Both the position numbers and the translations under genes were made by a program. From NCBI GenBank assembly GCA_903920695.1, contig CAIXNB010000024.1, forward strand, positions 1-64,000: a stretch of DNA of 64,000 nt. Direction: 5' to 3'. Origin of the DNA: an uncultured beta proteobacterium (GTDB lineage: Bacteria > Pseudomonadota > Gammaproteobacteria > Burkholderiales > Burkholderiaceae_C). Shown here one piece after another: positions 19,298 through 30,330 of this stretch (position 1 is the stretch's first letter; every line of letters begins with the position of its first letter). Below the pieces are notes generated by a model. It was not told where the DNA came from. It was given only the letters and a program-made list of their open reading frames with translations, and ran no database searches.

Positions 19298-20458
19298 ATG
19301 ATTCCGCGCCACGCCACGCCACGACTGCTTCGGTTGCTGCAGGGTTTTCCGATTGTCACGCTCACCGGGCCGCGACAATCCGGCAAGACAACCCTGGTGC
19401 GCCATCTCTTGGCCGACAAGCCCTACGTCTCGCTGGAGGCGCCCGCGCAGCGCGAATTTGCCCGCAGCCAGCCAGCCGATTTTCTGCTGCAATTCCCGAA
19501 CGGCGCGGTCATTGACGAGGCGCAAAACGCACCCGAGCTGCTGTCGCAAATGCAGGGCGTGGTAGACGCATCAGGTGCCATGGGGCAGTTCGTTTTGACC
19601 GGTTCGCATAATCTCTCCTTGCTCGCCAGCGTGACGCAGAGCCTGGCCGGTCGCACAGCGCTGGTGGAACTGCTGCCGCTTTCAATCGCCGAGTTGCGTG
19701 ACGCGAAACTATTGGCCGCTGACTACCCCAATCAGATGGTCAAAGGCTTCTACCCGGCTTTGTACGACCGGGCGCTGGAGCCCCATGAATGGCTGCAAGC
19801 CTATCTGGTGACTTATGCCGAACGCGACGCGCGCGCGCTCACCGCCATTCAAGACCTGGCTGCGTTTCAGCGCTTCTTGCGGCTCACCGCAGCGCGTACC
19901 GGGCAACTCCTGAACATGCAGTCTCTGGCCAGCGACACCGGCGTCTCCGACAAGACCGCCAGGCAGTGGCTTTCTATTCTGGAGACCTGCTACCTGGTGC
20001 ACTTGGTACAGCCGCATTTTGCGAACTTTGGCAAGCGCCTGACCAAGAGCCCCAAGCTTTACATGACCGATGTCGGTCTGGCCGCGGCGCTGCTGGGTAT
20101 TCAAACCGCGGGTCAAATGCAACACCATCCGCTGCGTGGCGCCTTGTTTGAAACCATGGTGGTCAATGAATTTCTGAAGAACCGCGCCAACACCGGTGTG
20201 CGCTCGCCCTTGTATTTTTGGCGTGACAACATTGGCACTGAGGTGGATCTGATTCTGGAACGCGGCACCGAACTGGCGGCGGTCGAGATCAAATCCGGCA
20301 TCACGGTGGCCAGCGACGCTTTTGGCAACTTGAAGAAATGGCAAAAGTACGCCCAGGAGCGCGGCAACTTTTCAGCCATCTACCCCGGACTGGTCTACGG
20401 CGGCGATACCGCTTACGCCCGCGACGGCGTCGCGGTGATGCCATGGCACGGGTTGTGA
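19298..20458 (+). CDS. ATP-binding protein, DUF4143 (AAA_14) family
   Basis: VTLTGPRQSGKTTLVRHLL, AVIDEAQNAPELLSQMQ, LTGSHNLSLL, FYFWRDNIGTEVDLILE-type C-terminal motif (LYFWRDNIGTEVDLILERG). Confidence 0.88.
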   Translation: MIPRHATPRLLRLLQGFPIVTLTGPRQSGKTTLVRHLLADKPYVSLEAPAQREFARSQPADFLLQFPNGAVIDEAQNAPELLSQMQGVVDASGAMGQFVLTGSHNLSLLASVTQSLAGRTALVELLPLSIAELRDAKLLAADYPNQMVKGFYPALYDRALEPHEWLQAYLVTYAERDARALTAIQDLAAFQRFLRLTAARTGQLLNMQSLASDTGVSDKTARQWLSILETCYLVHLVQPHFANFGKRLTKSPKLYMTDVGLAAALLGIQTAGQMQHHPLRGALFETMVVNEFLKNRANTGVRSPLYFWRDNIGTEVDLILERGTELAAVEIKSGITVASDAFGNLKKWQKYAQERGNFSAIYPGLVYGGDTAYARDGVAVMPWHGL

Positions 20459-20532
20459 CGAGGGCGCACGCAGAAGCAGAACATGATCTCGCCAAACCGA
20501 AGTCGCGCAGGATCTGCGTGCACAATGCGGCC

Positions 20533-21498
20533 ATGAAGACACGCTACATCTCCCACCTGCTGCTGAGTCTGGCCCTGAGCGCGCCAGCGTTCGGCTTTGA
20601 CCTGCAAGGCCACCGCGGCACGCGCGGCCTGGCGCCCGAGAACACGCTGCCGGCGTTTGAGAAAGCCATGCGCATCGGAGTCGACACCCTGGAGCTCGAC
20701 GTAGGTCTGAGTGCCGACAATGTGCTGGTTATCTCGCATGACCCCTACCTGAACCCGCTGATCGTGCGCGATGCCAAGGGCGAGTGGCTGAGCGGCGGCA
20801 AAGGCCCGCTAATCCGCTCGCTGACCTATGCGCAGATCCAGACCTACGAGCTGGGCCGCATCAAGCCGGGCACGCCTTATGCCACGCAGTTCGCCACACA
20901 GGAAGCCGTCGATGGCACGCGCATGCCAACGCTGGCCGCGCTGTTCGAGCGCGTCAAGGCCTTGGGCAGCACGGTGCGCTTCAATATCGAAACCAAGGTC
21001 GATCCGACGCAAGCGAACGACACGGCCAGCCCCGAAGAAATGACGCAGGCCCTTGTCAAGCTGGTGCGTGATGCCGGCATGGCCGGCCGCGTGACGATCC
21101 AGAGCTTTGACTGGCGCACGCTCAAACTCGCGCAAGCCATCGCGCCCGAGATCCCGACGGCCTACCTGAGTTTCCAGAACGCCAACAACGACACCATCAG
21201 CAGCGGTGTCTGGACGGCCGGCTACAAGAGCGCCGACTATCCAGACCTTCCCGCCATGGTCAAGGCAGCAGGCGGTGCCATCTGGTCGCCCAACGGCGGG
21301 GCCGTGAGCGAAGACCTGGTGAAAAAGGCGCACGCCCTGGGTTTGAAGGTTCTGCCCTGGACCATCAACAACCCGCCCGAGATGGACAAGCTGATCGGCT
21401 GGGGCGTGGACGGCATCATCAGCGACTATCCAGACCGCCTGCGCACGGTGCTGGCGGAGCGCAAGATGCCCTTGCCGGCGCCGCTTCGCGCCCAGTAA
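20533..21498 (+). CDS. Glycerophosphodiester phosphodiesterase (secreted)
   Basis: Signal peptide; GHRGTRGLAPENTLPAFEKAMRIGVDTLELDVGLSADNVLVISHDP. Confidence 0.92.
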   Translation: MKTRYISHLLLSLALSAPAFGFDLQGHRGTRGLAPENTLPAFEKAMRIGVDTLELDVGLSADNVLVISHDPYLNPLIVRDAKGEWLSGGKGPLIRSLTYAQIQTYELGRIKPGTPYATQFATQEAVDGTRMPTLAALFERVKALGSTVRFNIETKVDPTQANDTASPEEMTQALVKLVRDAGMAGRVTIQSFDWRTLKLAQAIAPEIPTAYLSFQNANNDTISSGVWTAGYKSADYPDLPAMVKAAGGAIWSPNGGAVSEDLVKKAHALGLKVLPWTINNPPEMDKLIGWGVDGIISDYPDRLRTVLAERKMPLPAPLRAQ

Positions 21499-21620
21499 GT
21501 ACGCCGTCCGCTGGCTCAGACTTTTCCGATCATGTGGGTCTTTTCGAGGCGGATCGGCAAGGTCGTACGATAGACCACCGACGCCGATTCGCGACAATCG
21601 GTGTTTTGCCCCTCAAAACC

Positions 21621-22865
21621 ATGCAAACCAAGACCTTCTCCATCCTCCCTGTCATCATCGCAATCGCCGTGGGCGCCCTGGTTCCTGGCTCAGTGGCCCT
21701 GGCGGCCAAACACCACGCAAGCAAGCCCGCGCCACACAAGAAAGCTGCGGCCGCCGTGAACGCCCTGCCGCCACTGGCTGCTCAGACCGCTTTGGCGGGC
21801 AGCCCGCCGGCGCTGCCCGCCAAGGCATGGCTGCTGATGGACTTCGACTCCGGCGAGGTGCTCGCCTCGGCCAACGCTGACGAACCGCTGCCGCCAGCGT
21901 CGCTAACCAAGATGATGACCAGCTACCTGGTCGAGCAGGCCCTGCGCTCCGGCAAGCTCAAACAAACCGACCTGGTCTCGGTCAGTCAGAACGCTTGGTG
22001 CCGGGGTACGAGCAGCGAGTCGTGCATGTATCTGCCGCTCAACAGCCAGGCCACGGTGATCGACCTCCTGCGCGGCATCGTCATCCAGTCGGGCAACGAC
22101 GCGTCCAAGGCGATTGCCGAACACATGGCCGGCACCGAAGAGGGCTTTGCCAAGCTGATGAACGCCGAAGCTCTGCGCCTCGGTATGACGCACACGCATT
22201 TCGTGAACCCCACGGGCCTGCCCGACCCGGCGCACAAGGCATCTGCGGGTGACCTCGCCATCCTGGCGCGCGCAATCATCCGCGACAGCGCTGAGTATTA
22301 CCCGATCTACGCGGAACACGATTTCAAGTACAACGGTATCAAGCAAGGCAACCGCAATGTCCTGCTCTACACCGATCCCAGCGTTGACGGACTGAAGACT
22401 GGCCACACCGACGAGGCCGGCTACTGCCTGGTGACCTCATCCAAGCGCAACGGGACGCGCCTGATCACGGTCATCCTCAACACCCACAGCGCTCAGGCGC
22501 GTGCTGACGAGACGCGAGCGCTGCTCGGCTGGGGTTTCAGTAACTTCGAGAAGGTCACCCCGATCCAGCCAAACACGGTGGTCACGACGGCCAAGGTGAG
22601 CTTCGGCAAGGCAGATACGGTCGCCGCGGGTCTGGCAGCGCCGTGGATGTTGACCGTGCCGCGCGGCCAGCAAGTGCAGACCGCAGTGGAGCTCAAGCCG
22701 GGCCTGGAGGCGCCGGTGACCAAGGGCGCTGTGATCGGCAAGGTGGTCGCGACCTCGAACGGCAAGCCAATGGGCGAAGCCCCGCTCGTCGCGCAGGCCG
22801 ATGTGGAACGCGCGGGCCTGCTGCTGCGCATGTGGCAGCACATGGCCAAGTTGCTCGGAAAGTAA
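21621..22865 (+). CDS. D-alanyl-D-alanine carboxypeptidase (PBP5/6 family)
   Basis: PPASLTKMMTSYL (SxxK), SGNDAS (SxN-like), DGLKTGHTDEAGYC (KTG). Confidence 0.92.
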   Translation: MQTKTFSILPVIIAIAVGALVPGSVALAAKHHASKPAPHKKAAAAVNALPPLAAQTALAGSPPALPAKAWLLMDFDSGEVLASANADEPLPPASLTKMMTSYLVEQALRSGKLKQTDLVSVSQNAWCRGTSSESCMYLPLNSQATVIDLLRGIVIQSGNDASKAIAEHMAGTEEGFAKLMNAEALRLGMTHTHFVNPTGLPDPAHKASAGDLAILARAIIRDSAEYYPIYAEHDFKYNGIKQGNRNVLLYTDPSVDGLKTGHTDEAGYCLVTSSKRNGTRLITVILNTHSAQARADETRALLGWGFSNFEKVTPIQPNTVVTTAKVSFGKADTVAAGLAAPWMLTVPRGQQVQTAVELKPGLEAPVTKGAVIGKVVATSNGKPMGEAPLVAQADVERAGLLLRMWQHMAKLLGK

Positions 22866-22887
22866 ACGCTGGCAGGCCAACGCCAGC

Positions 22888-22920
22888 CATGCCGGTGATC
22901 GCACCCATCGGGCCGGCATG
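22888..22920 (+). terminator. Hairpin downstream of D,D-carboxypeptidase gene
   Basis: CATGCCGG ... CCGGCATG perfect 8-bp inverted repeat 22 nt after the stop; no long T tract. Confidence 0.35.
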
Positions 22921-23140
22921 CGGACGCAATTTTCGCGAGAGGACTCTGGCCGCGGACGGCGCTATCAGCCTTCTGCTGAAGTGCGACCAGAAAGATTCAC
23001 GGCATTCGGCTGTATGGCAAGACACGGCACATTGCCGACGAAACGCGACGTTCGCTTTGCCAGCCCAGTTTGGGCACACCTCGACCCCGGAATTTTCGTA
23101 AGATACGCAAGTAACGTATACATTGGAAATGTAAGCCACC

Positions 23141-23605
23141 TTTGTTGAACTGCCACCTTTCGAGCGAACTCGAAAAGACTACATGGATGACGAGGCCTAC
23201 AGACTGTTGCAACTCGAGTTGATGGAAGACCCGACGGCAGGCGCTGTCATCGAAGGCACAGGCGGTTTGCGCAAGCTGCGTCAAGCGGACCCGCGTCGCG
23301 GCAAAGGAAAGCGCGGTGGTCTGCGGATAATTAATTACTGGTGGTCAGGTGGTGATCAGTTTTGGCTTTTTACTGTCTATGACTTGGCATACAACTGTGC
23401 GGTTGAGTTAGCCAAGCAGCAGAAGAAATTCACGGTCACGACCTCTGTTGGGCCAACACAGAACGGCAGCAAGAGGTCGGTGTCCTTTTTCAAGAATTTC
23501 AAGTCTCTCGGCGGAGAAGCTGATGCCTTGGTGGCTTCCGTGCTGGCCTGCAAAGCCACGACAGATTCAAAAGTTTCATGGTCTGTATCCTCCAGCGAGA
23601 ACTGA
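23141..23605 (+). pseudogene. HigB/RelE-type toxin remnant with lost start codon and non-homologous C-terminus
   Basis: In-frame FVELPPFERTRKDYMDDEAYRLLQ...GTGGLRKLRQADPRRGKGKRGGLRIINYWWSGGDQFWLFTVYD is HigB-like; the codon before FVELP is ACC rather than ATG; the sequence after YD no longer resembles the toxin; no antitoxin gene follows. Confidence 0.6.
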
Positions 23606-23871
23606 CGGCTAACCCCTCAGTCGAGCCGCCAAAGTGCAGCGATCTGAACTTTGCGGCTCACCTCGAACGTTGAATGTCTGCAGTCTGGAAATATGGAACT
23701 CGACTATCAGTTTCGAGTGACTGATGGTCCTGAAATTCCAGAAGGCTCCTGATGGTCGTCAACAGCCATCCGCAGTAGTGACCTGCATAACCAGTTGCGC
23801 TGCGCTCCAACGACCAAACGGGAAGATTGATTGTCGAAGTTGAATGGTAGTTTGCTTGGCCTGCGCAGCCA

Positions 23872-24999
23872 TCAAACCATCTGCGAGATCGTCTTGCGAA
23901 AGCGCGCCAGCGACAGCGCAAACAACACGCAGCCGATCACGAGCAGGGCCACAAACGAAGTCCACACCACTTCGAACCCGGCGCCCCGGTAGAGAATGGC
24001 TTGACTCAACTCGGTGAAGTGCGTTGTGGGCGCCAGCGACATGACGCGCTGCACCCACAGCGGCATGCTCTCGCGCGGCGTCATGCCACCGGAGAGCATT
24101 TGCAGCGGCATCATGGTCAGCATCATCAGCAAACCAAACTGCGGCATGCTGCGCGCCAGTGTGGCCATGAAGATGCCCATCGAGGTGGTGGCAAACAAAT
24201 GCAGGGCCGCGCCGGTGAGGAACAAGGCAATCGAGCCCTCAATGGGCACGCGCAGCACACCCTGAATCACCACGGTGAGTGACACCGTGGCCGCCAGCAA
24301 CACCACAAGCCCCATCGACCAGACCTTGGCCACCATGATCTCGGTCGGGGTGACGGGCATCACCAGCAAATGCTCAACCGTGCCGTGCTCGCGCTCTCGA
24401 ATCAAGGCCGCACCGGTCAGGATGATGGACAGCATGGTGATGTTGTTGATCACCTCCATGAGCGAGGCAAACCATGCCGGCTGCAGCGCAGGGTTGAAGC
24501 GCGCACGCGTTACCAACTCAATGGGCGTGCTGGCGACACTGCGGTAGCCCTGCACAAATTCGGCAACTTCGCCCAGCACGATCTGCTGCACCGCGCCGTT
24601 GCCGGCAAAGGCCTGGCTCATGCGCGTGGCGTCGATGTTGAGTTGCATTTGCGGCGCACGCCCGGCCAGCACGTCACGCTGAAAATTGGGCGGAATGTTG
24701 AGCACAAAGGTGTAGCGGCCCGAGTCCAAACCAGGGTCTACTTCGGCCAGACTGATGCGTGCCGGCAGCGTAAATTGCGGTGGGTAAAACGCCGCAACGA
24801 TGCGCGCTGACAGCATCGAGTCGTCCTCGTCCACCACGGCGATGGGCGCACGGTGCATGGTCTCGGGCATCGCCGTGCCGGCCACGTAGATGGCAAGCGT
24901 GAAGGTGTAGACGATGAGAAACAGCATCGTCGGATCGCGCCACAGGCTCCACAGTTCTTTGACGCCCAGGCGGTAGATGTTGGCCAGATGGTCTCGCAT
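23872..24999 (-). CDS. ABC-2 type permease (YhhJ-like)
   Basis: ABC-2 membrane protein pattern (REREHGTVEHLLVMPVTPTEIMVAKVW); operon with RbbA-like gene. Confidence 0.85.
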   Translation of the reverse strand: MRDHLANIYRLGVKELWSLWRDPTMLFLIVYTFTLAIYVAGTAMPETMHRAPIAVVDEDDSMLSARIVAAFYPPQFTLPARISLAEVDPGLDSGRYTFVLNIPPNFQRDVLAGRAPQMQLNIDATRMSQAFAGNGAVQQIVLGEVAEFVQGYRSVASTPIELVTRARFNPALQPAWFASLMEVINNITMLSIILTGAALIREREHGTVEHLLVMPVTPTEIMVAKVWSMGLVVLLAATVSLTVVIQGVLRVPIEGSIALFLTGAALHLFATTSMGIFMATLARSMPQFGLLMMLTMMPLQMLSGGMTPRESMPLWVQRVMSLAPTTHFTELSQAILYRGAGFEVVWTSFVALLVIGCVLFALSLARFRKTISQMV

Positions 25000-25000
25000 C

Positions 25001-27766
25001 TCAGGCCTCCTGCTTCTTGAGCAAGACGATGGCCAGGCCCATGATCACCGGCACGGCGAGCAGCATGGGCCAGAACAGGGTTTGCAGATCGGCAAACCCG
25101 AGCGCCTTGCTGAACACGCCGCGGCTGATGGTGAGCATGTAGCTGGCCGGATAGATCGCGCCCATCCAGCGGCCAAAGCCTTCGAGCGACGAGACAGGGT
25201 TGATCAGCCCGGCAAACTGCACCGCCGGCAGCATGGTGCCCAGCATGGCGAAAAACATCGCCGCAATCTGGCTGCGCGTGACGGTGGAGGCCAACAGCCC
25301 CATGCCGGTCGAGCACACGCTGAAGATCAGCGCGGCCAGAGTCAGGCTTGCAAAACTGCCCGTCATGGGAACGCCAAACACCGTGACCGCCGCCAGGCAC
25401 ATGAGACCGTAATTGAACATGGCCAGCACCACATAGGGCAACTGCTTGCCAATCAGGAATTCAGTGCGCGTAACGGGGGTGACGTACAGGTTGATGATGG
25501 AGCCCAACTCCTTCTCGCGCACCACCGCCAGCGCTGTCAGCATGGCGGGCAGCATGAGCAACAAGAGCGGAATCACGGCCGGCACCATGGCGGGCAGACT
25601 GCGCACGTCCGGGTTGTAGCGGTAGCGTGTTTCAACGCTGGTCAGGGCCGCAGGCGTGATACCCGTCTGATCGTGCGCCTGCTGAGCGACCCACTGCTGG
25701 TGCATGCCCTGTGCGTAGCCGATCACGGTCTCGGCGCGCTGCGGCATGGCGCCGTCAACCCAGGCGCCGATCTGCACCGATTGGCCACGCGCTGCATCGC
25801 GCGCAAAGCCGCTCGGGATCTCGATGGCCAGCGACAACTCGCCGCTGCGCATGCGCTGATCCAGCTCAGCGTAGTCGGCGATGGCGGGCTGCTCAGAAAA
25901 ATAGCGCGACCCGGCAAGGTTCAGGGTGTAGTCGCGGCTGAGCAGCGTCTGATCCCGATCCAGCACGGCAAAACGCAGGTTGCCGACGTCCATGCTGATG
26001 CCATAGCCCATCACAAACATCAAGAGCAGCGAGCCCAGCAGCGCCAGTGCGCCGCGCACCGGGTCGCGGCGCAACTCCAGCGTCTCGCGCCACTGGTAGC
26101 TCTCAATGCGCGCCAGACTGCGGCGCAGCCGCGCCGCAAGCCCGTTGGCCGTGGCCGGGGTTTGCGCCGCGCGCGCTGATTCAATCGACGCTGGCACCGC
26201 CGTAGTGTCGTCAGCGCTCTCGCCGCTGGCCTCTTTCAGATACGCGATGAAGGCGTCTTCCAGTGTGGCGGCGCCACGCTTGGCGATGATCTGTGCCGGC
26301 GCGGCACTCTCCAGCACGCGCCCGGCGTGCATCAGCGAGATCCGGTCGCAGCGCTCGGCCTCGTTCATGAAGTGGGTCGAGATGAAGATCGTCACCTTGT
26401 CGCGGCGCGCCAGCTCGATCATCAGGCGCCAGAAGTTGTCGCGCGCAATCGGGTCGACACCCGAGGTTGGCTCGTCCAGAATCAGCAATTCGGGTTGGTG
26501 CACCGTGGCCACGGCCAGGGACAGGCGCTGGCGCATGCCCAGGGGCAATTGTTCCGGCAAGGCGTCTTGCACGGCCTGCAGCCCGAAGCGCTCCAGCGAC
26601 TGCGTCACCCGGTCCGCAATCTCGGCAGCGGGGACGTGAAACAAGCGGGCATGCAACACCAGGTTTTGCTGCACCGTCAGTTCGCCGTAGAGCGAGAACG
26701 CCTGCGACATGTAGCCCACGCGTTGCCGCGTGCGCATGTCGCGCGGGTCCACTGGCTGGCCAAACAGCCAGGCCTGCCCTTCGCTGGCGGGCAAGAGCCC
26801 GGTCAGCATCTTCATCGTGGTGGATTTGCCGCAGCCGTTGGAGCCGATGAAACCAAATATCTCGCCACGTTGAATGCGAAAGCTCACATGGTCCACCGCC
26901 ACGAAATCACCAAAGCGCATGGTCAAGTCGCGCGCCTCAATCGCGATCTCCACCGGGGCATCGCTCGCCAAGGGCGTGATGGTCACGGCTTGGTGGCCGC
27001 GGCGCTTTTCCTCTGGCAACAAAGCGATGAAGGCAGACTCCAGCGATTGCTCTGCGGTGCGCGCCAGCAACTCGGCGGGCGTGCCGGTGGCGAGCACGCG
27101 CCCATCGTCCATCGCCACCAGCCAGTCAAAGCGCTGCGCCTCTTCCATGTAGGCTGTGGCCACGACCACACTCATGCCGGGATGGTGGCTGCGAATGTGT
27201 GCGATCAAGTCCCAAAACTGGGCGCGTGCGAGCGGGTCCACGCCGGTGGTGGGTTCATCGAGGATCAGCAGATCCGGGTCATGGATCAGCGCGCAGCACA
27301 AGCCCAGCTTTTGCTTCATGCCGCCTGAGAGTTTGCCCACTGGCCGATCCAGAAACGGATAGAGGCCCGTGCTGCGCGTGAGTTCATCGATGCGACGGCG
27401 GCGCTCCGGGGCATCGTGGCCGAACAGGCGCGCAAAAAACTGCAGGTTTTCCTCCACCGACAGCGTGGCGTAGAGGTTCTTGCCCAGGCCCTGCGGCATA
27501 TAGGCGATGCGCGGGCACACCGCTTGCCGGTGCCGGCCTTGCGCCATGTCGCCGCCCAGCACCTCAAGGCGGCCTTGCTGCAGCGCGCGGGCTCCCGCCA
27601 CCAGCGCCAACAGGCTGGATTTGCCGACGCCATCCGGGCCGATCAGCCCCACCATGCAGCTAGAGGGAATGTCCAGCGTCACCTGCGCCAACGCGGTGGT
27701 TTTCTTGTAGCGCAGCGTGACCTCTTGCAGGCGTGCCACGGGGCGGGACGACTGCGCCAGCGTCAC
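25001..27766 (-). CDS. rbbA: RbbA-like fused ABC ATPase (two ABC domains) plus permease
   Basis: Two Walker A ([19 protein letters not shown]), two signature/Walker B regions, C-terminal ABC-2 membrane domain; 921 aa. Confidence 0.85.
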   Translation of the reverse strand: MTLAQSSRPVARLQEVTLRYKKTTALAQVTLDIPSSCMVGLIGPDGVGKSSLLALVAGARALQQGRLEVLGGDMAQGRHRQAVCPRIAYMPQGLGKNLYATLSVEENLQFFARLFGHDAPERRRRIDELTRSTGLYPFLDRPVGKLSGGMKQKLGLCCALIHDPDLLILDEPTTGVDPLARAQFWDLIAHIRSHHPGMSVVVATAYMEEAQRFDWLVAMDDGRVLATGTPAELLARTAEQSLESAFIALLPEEKRRGHQAVTITPLASDAPVEIAIEARDLTMRFGDFVAVDHVSFRIQRGEIFGFIGSNGCGKSTTMKMLTGLLPASEGQAWLFGQPVDPRDMRTRQRVGYMSQAFSLYGELTVQQNLVLHARLFHVPAAEIADRVTQSLERFGLQAVQDALPEQLPLGMRQRLSLAVATVHQPELLILDEPTSGVDPIARDNFWRLMIELARRDKVTIFISTHFMNEAERCDRISLMHAGRVLESAAPAQIIAKRGAATLEDAFIAYLKEASGESADDTTAVPASIESARAAQTPATANGLAARLRRSLARIESYQWRETLELRRDPVRGALALLGSLLLMFVMGYGISMDVGNLRFAVLDRDQTLLSRDYTLNLAGSRYFSEQPAIADYAELDQRMRSGELSLAIEIPSGFARDAARGQSVQIGAWVDGAMPQRAETVIGYAQGMHQQWVAQQAHDQTGITPAALTSVETRYRYNPDVRSLPAMVPAVIPLLLLMLPAMLTALAVVREKELGSIINLYVTPVTRTEFLIGKQLPYVVLAMFNYGLMCLAAVTVFGVPMTGSFASLTLAALIFSVCSTGMGLLASTVTRSQIAAMFFAMLGTMLPAVQFAGLINPVSSLEGFGRWMGAIYPASYMLTISRGVFSKALGFADLQTLFWPMLLAVPVIMGLAIVLLKKQEA

Positions 27767-28833
27767 GGCTGTGCTTTAACGGTGAGCTGGGATGGCCATT
27801 GCGCCTTGGCGTCGAGCTTGAGCCAGGCCATCCCCGGCAGACCGGTCTTGACCTGCGCCAGATGGCGTTGCAGCAAACCCTGGTCAATCTGCGCCCGCAC
27901 CCGGAACATGAGCTTTTGCCGCTCGCTGGCGGTCTCCACCGTCTTGGGCGTGAATTGCGCCGTGCTGGCGACAAAAGACACTTTGGCCGGAATCACAAAC
28001 TGGGGTGCGGCGTCCAACACGATGCGCACATCGCTGTCCAGGGCCACGCGCCCCGCCACCGTTTCAGGCAGGAAGAATGTCATGTAAACGTCCGACAGAT
28101 CGATCAGGTTGAGCACCCGGCCGCCGCCGCCCACCACCTCGCCCTGTTGCGCCACCAGAAACTGGACACGGCCATCACGCGGCGCCTTGAGTTGGCTGTC
28201 GGCCAGTTCCACATCAATGCGGGCCAGTGTGGCCTGCATGGCGCGCACATTGGACAGCGCCCCGGCGACCTGGTTGCGTGCGGCCGAGATACCAACCTGC
28301 GCCGCTTTGGCTTGCGACCTGGCCGCCGAAAGAGCGGCCACCAGACTGCGCACCTTGGCGCGATCATCGTCGAGCAGTTGACTCGAAAAAAAGCCTTCCT
28401 GCGCCAGTTTTTCCGAGCGCGGAAGCCGACGTTGCGCGGTGTCAAGATCGCTTTCACGTTGCGTCACTACCGCCAGCGCCGCCTGGTAGTTGCTCTCCTG
28501 CACGGCGACCTGAACTTCAGCGCCGCTGACGGCTTGCTGCGCTTGCTGCAAGCGCGCCAGTGCTTCGTCGCGCTGGGCCTGCAGGCTTTCAATCTGCATC
28601 TGCGCCAGCGGCTGCCCGGCTTTGACAAAATCGCCCTCGGAGACCAATATTTTTTCCACACGCCCGCCGAGCTTCGCTGCCACGGCGACCTCGGTCGCTT
28701 CGATGCGGCCATTGCCACTGATGAAACCCTCGCCCAAGCCCTGGGTACGCCACGGACTCCATGCCACCAAGGCTGCAGTGGCCGCAGCCAGCAACACGGC
28801 TGCAGTGATGGCGGTCTTCAAATTCGGTTTCAT
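27763..28833 (-). CDS. HlyD-family membrane fusion protein (YhiI-like)
   Basis: Single N-terminal TM, coiled-coil/lipoyl pattern ([40 protein letters not shown]); ATGA overlap with rbbA. Confidence 0.9.
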   Translation of the reverse strand: MKPNLKTAITAAVLLAAATAALVAWSPWRTQGLGEGFISGNGRIEATEVAVAAKLGGRVEKILVSEGDFVKAGQPLAQMQIESLQAQRDEALARLQQAQQAVSGAEVQVAVQESNYQAALAVVTQRESDLDTAQRRLPRSEKLAQEGFFSSQLLDDDRAKVRSLVAALSAARSQAKAAQVGISAARNQVAGALSNVRAMQATLARIDVELADSQLKAPRDGRVQFLVAQQGEVVGGGGRVLNLIDLSDVYMTFFLPETVAGRVALDSDVRIVLDAAPQFVIPAKVSFVASTAQFTPKTVETASERQKLMFRVRAQIDQGLLQRHLAQVKTGLPGMAWLKLDAKAQWPSQLTVKAQP

Positions 28834-29034
28834 CGCGATACCTCGGATAGTGGCGCTCTGAAATTATGAATCGGAGAATGTCGCGCCGTGCTGTCATGCG
28901 TCAAACAGCCGCAGCTTCCTGCGCTTGCGTTGAAGCTACGCGCAATAGCCTAGTTCCGGGTCGTTGCGAAGTCTGTGCGCTGTCGAACGCAGTGCGTACT
29001 TGGCGGCAAACAATGAGAGACGTGCGCGGCTGCG

Positions 29035-30330
29035 CTATGCCGCGCTGCGGCGCTTCGCGGCGGCCTTGGCAGCTGCCGGTTTCGCGATGGTTTTGGTCGG
29101 CGCTTTCTTCTGCAACACCCTGCGGATCACCTGTTCGCAATCCTGCTGCGACATGTAGCTCGGTACCGGGTAGTTGAGGTCGGCCTCGCGGCAGGCGGCG
29201 CGGGCCAATGCCGGGATGTCTTTGGCACGCAATGCCTCCAAATACCGTGGAATGCCCAGATCTGCGTTCATGGCTTCAATCGAATCCATGAACTTCTGCG
29301 CCAGTTCGGCCTCGGGTTCGGACTTCTTGCCAAGCCCGACCCGTAGCGCCAGCACAGCCAGTTTCGCCGTGATGGCCGGGCTCAGGAAGCGCAGAACATG
29401 GGGCAGCATGATCGCATTGGCGAGGCCATGCGGCGTGTGGTACAGGCCGCCCAACTGATGCGCAATGGCGTGCACGTAACCGACGTTGGCGCGCGTGAAA
29501 GCTTGGCCCGCGTAATTTGCAGCCAGCGCCATCTTCTCGCGCGCCACCAGGTCCTTGCCTGTGGCGTACGCGACGGGCAGATTCTGGTAGATCATGCTGA
29601 CGGCGGTGAGCGCCATGCGGTCCGTGAAAGCGCTGCCCCAGTGACCGATAAAAGCCTCAATGGCGTGGGTCAGCGCGTCCATCCCGGTTGCTGCCGTGAT
29701 GTCCTTGGGCAAGCCTGTCATCAAACTCGGGTCCAGTGCCGCCATGGTGGGAACGATGCGGGTGTCGGCAATCACCAGTTTGCGCTGGGCGGCCTGGTCC
29801 GATACCACAGCGGCTACCGTTACTTCGGAGCCGGTGCCGGCGGTGGTCGGCACCGCGTAAATGGCAGCCGGCGCGTGCAAGCCCTTGAAGTAACCCACCA
29901 ACTGCTGCGGCCGCTTGTTGTTGGCAGCCGATAAACCAATGACCTTGGCCGCGTCCATGGCGGAACCGCCGCCAAACGCAATGATGGCGTCGCAGCCTTC
30001 GGCCTTGAAAATTTCAACGCCTTTTTCAATCTCATCAATCGGGGCGTCAGGGCTGACTTCATCGAACACGACAAATTCCGTACCGCCAGCCGTGAGCGCC
30101 TCGGTCATGGGCCGCATCAAGCCGAGCCGCGAAATGGTGGCGTCCGTGACAATCAGTATCTTTCGGTGGCCAAAGTCATTGATGATCTGTCCCAAGCGCC
30201 CACTGGCGCCGGGCCCCATCATCATCGTGGGCGTTGGAATGGGCAGCAACCGGGTCACAACGCCGGCGACACGCATCACGGTTGAAAGGCCGACGGATCT
30301 CGCAACGCCCGTCAAAATGTTCACAGCCAT
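29035..30330 (-). CDS. Iron-containing alcohol dehydrogenase with basic Ala/Lys-rich C-terminal tail
   Basis: IIAFGGGSAMDAAKVIGL, TTAGTGSEVT, GMDALTHAIEAFIG, HAIAHQLGGLYHTPHGLANAIMLPH; tail QKKAPTKTIAKPAAAKAAAKRRSAA. Confidence 0.92.
   Translation of the reverse strand: MAVNILTGVARSVGLSTVMRVAGVVTRLLPIPTPTMMMGPGASGRLGQIINDFGHRKILIVTDATISRLGLMRPMTEALTAGGTEFVVFDEVSPDAPIDEIEKGVEIFKAEGCDAIIAFGGGSAMDAAKVIGLSAANNKRPQQLVGYFKGLHAPAAIYAVPTTAGTGSEVTVAAVVSDQAAQRKLVIADTRIVPTMAALDPSLMTGLPKDITAATGMDALTHAIEAFIGHWGSAFTDRMALTAVSMIYQNLPVAYATGKDLVAREKMALAANYAGQAFTRANVGYVHAIAHQLGGLYHTPHGLANAIMLPHVLRFLSPAITAKLAVLALRVGLGKKSEPEAELAQKFMDSIEAMNADLGIPRYLEALRAKDIPALARAACREADLNYPVPSYMSQQDCEQVIRRVLQKKAPTKTIAKPAAAKAAAKRRSAA

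Noticed and set aside
24977-26179. 400-aa plus-strand ORF
   Set aside because: Antisense of the RbbA-like gene; no recognisable domain.
26327-28869. Plus-strand ORFs of 333 and 378 aa
   Set aside because: Antisense of rbbA/HlyD genes; shadow ORFs.
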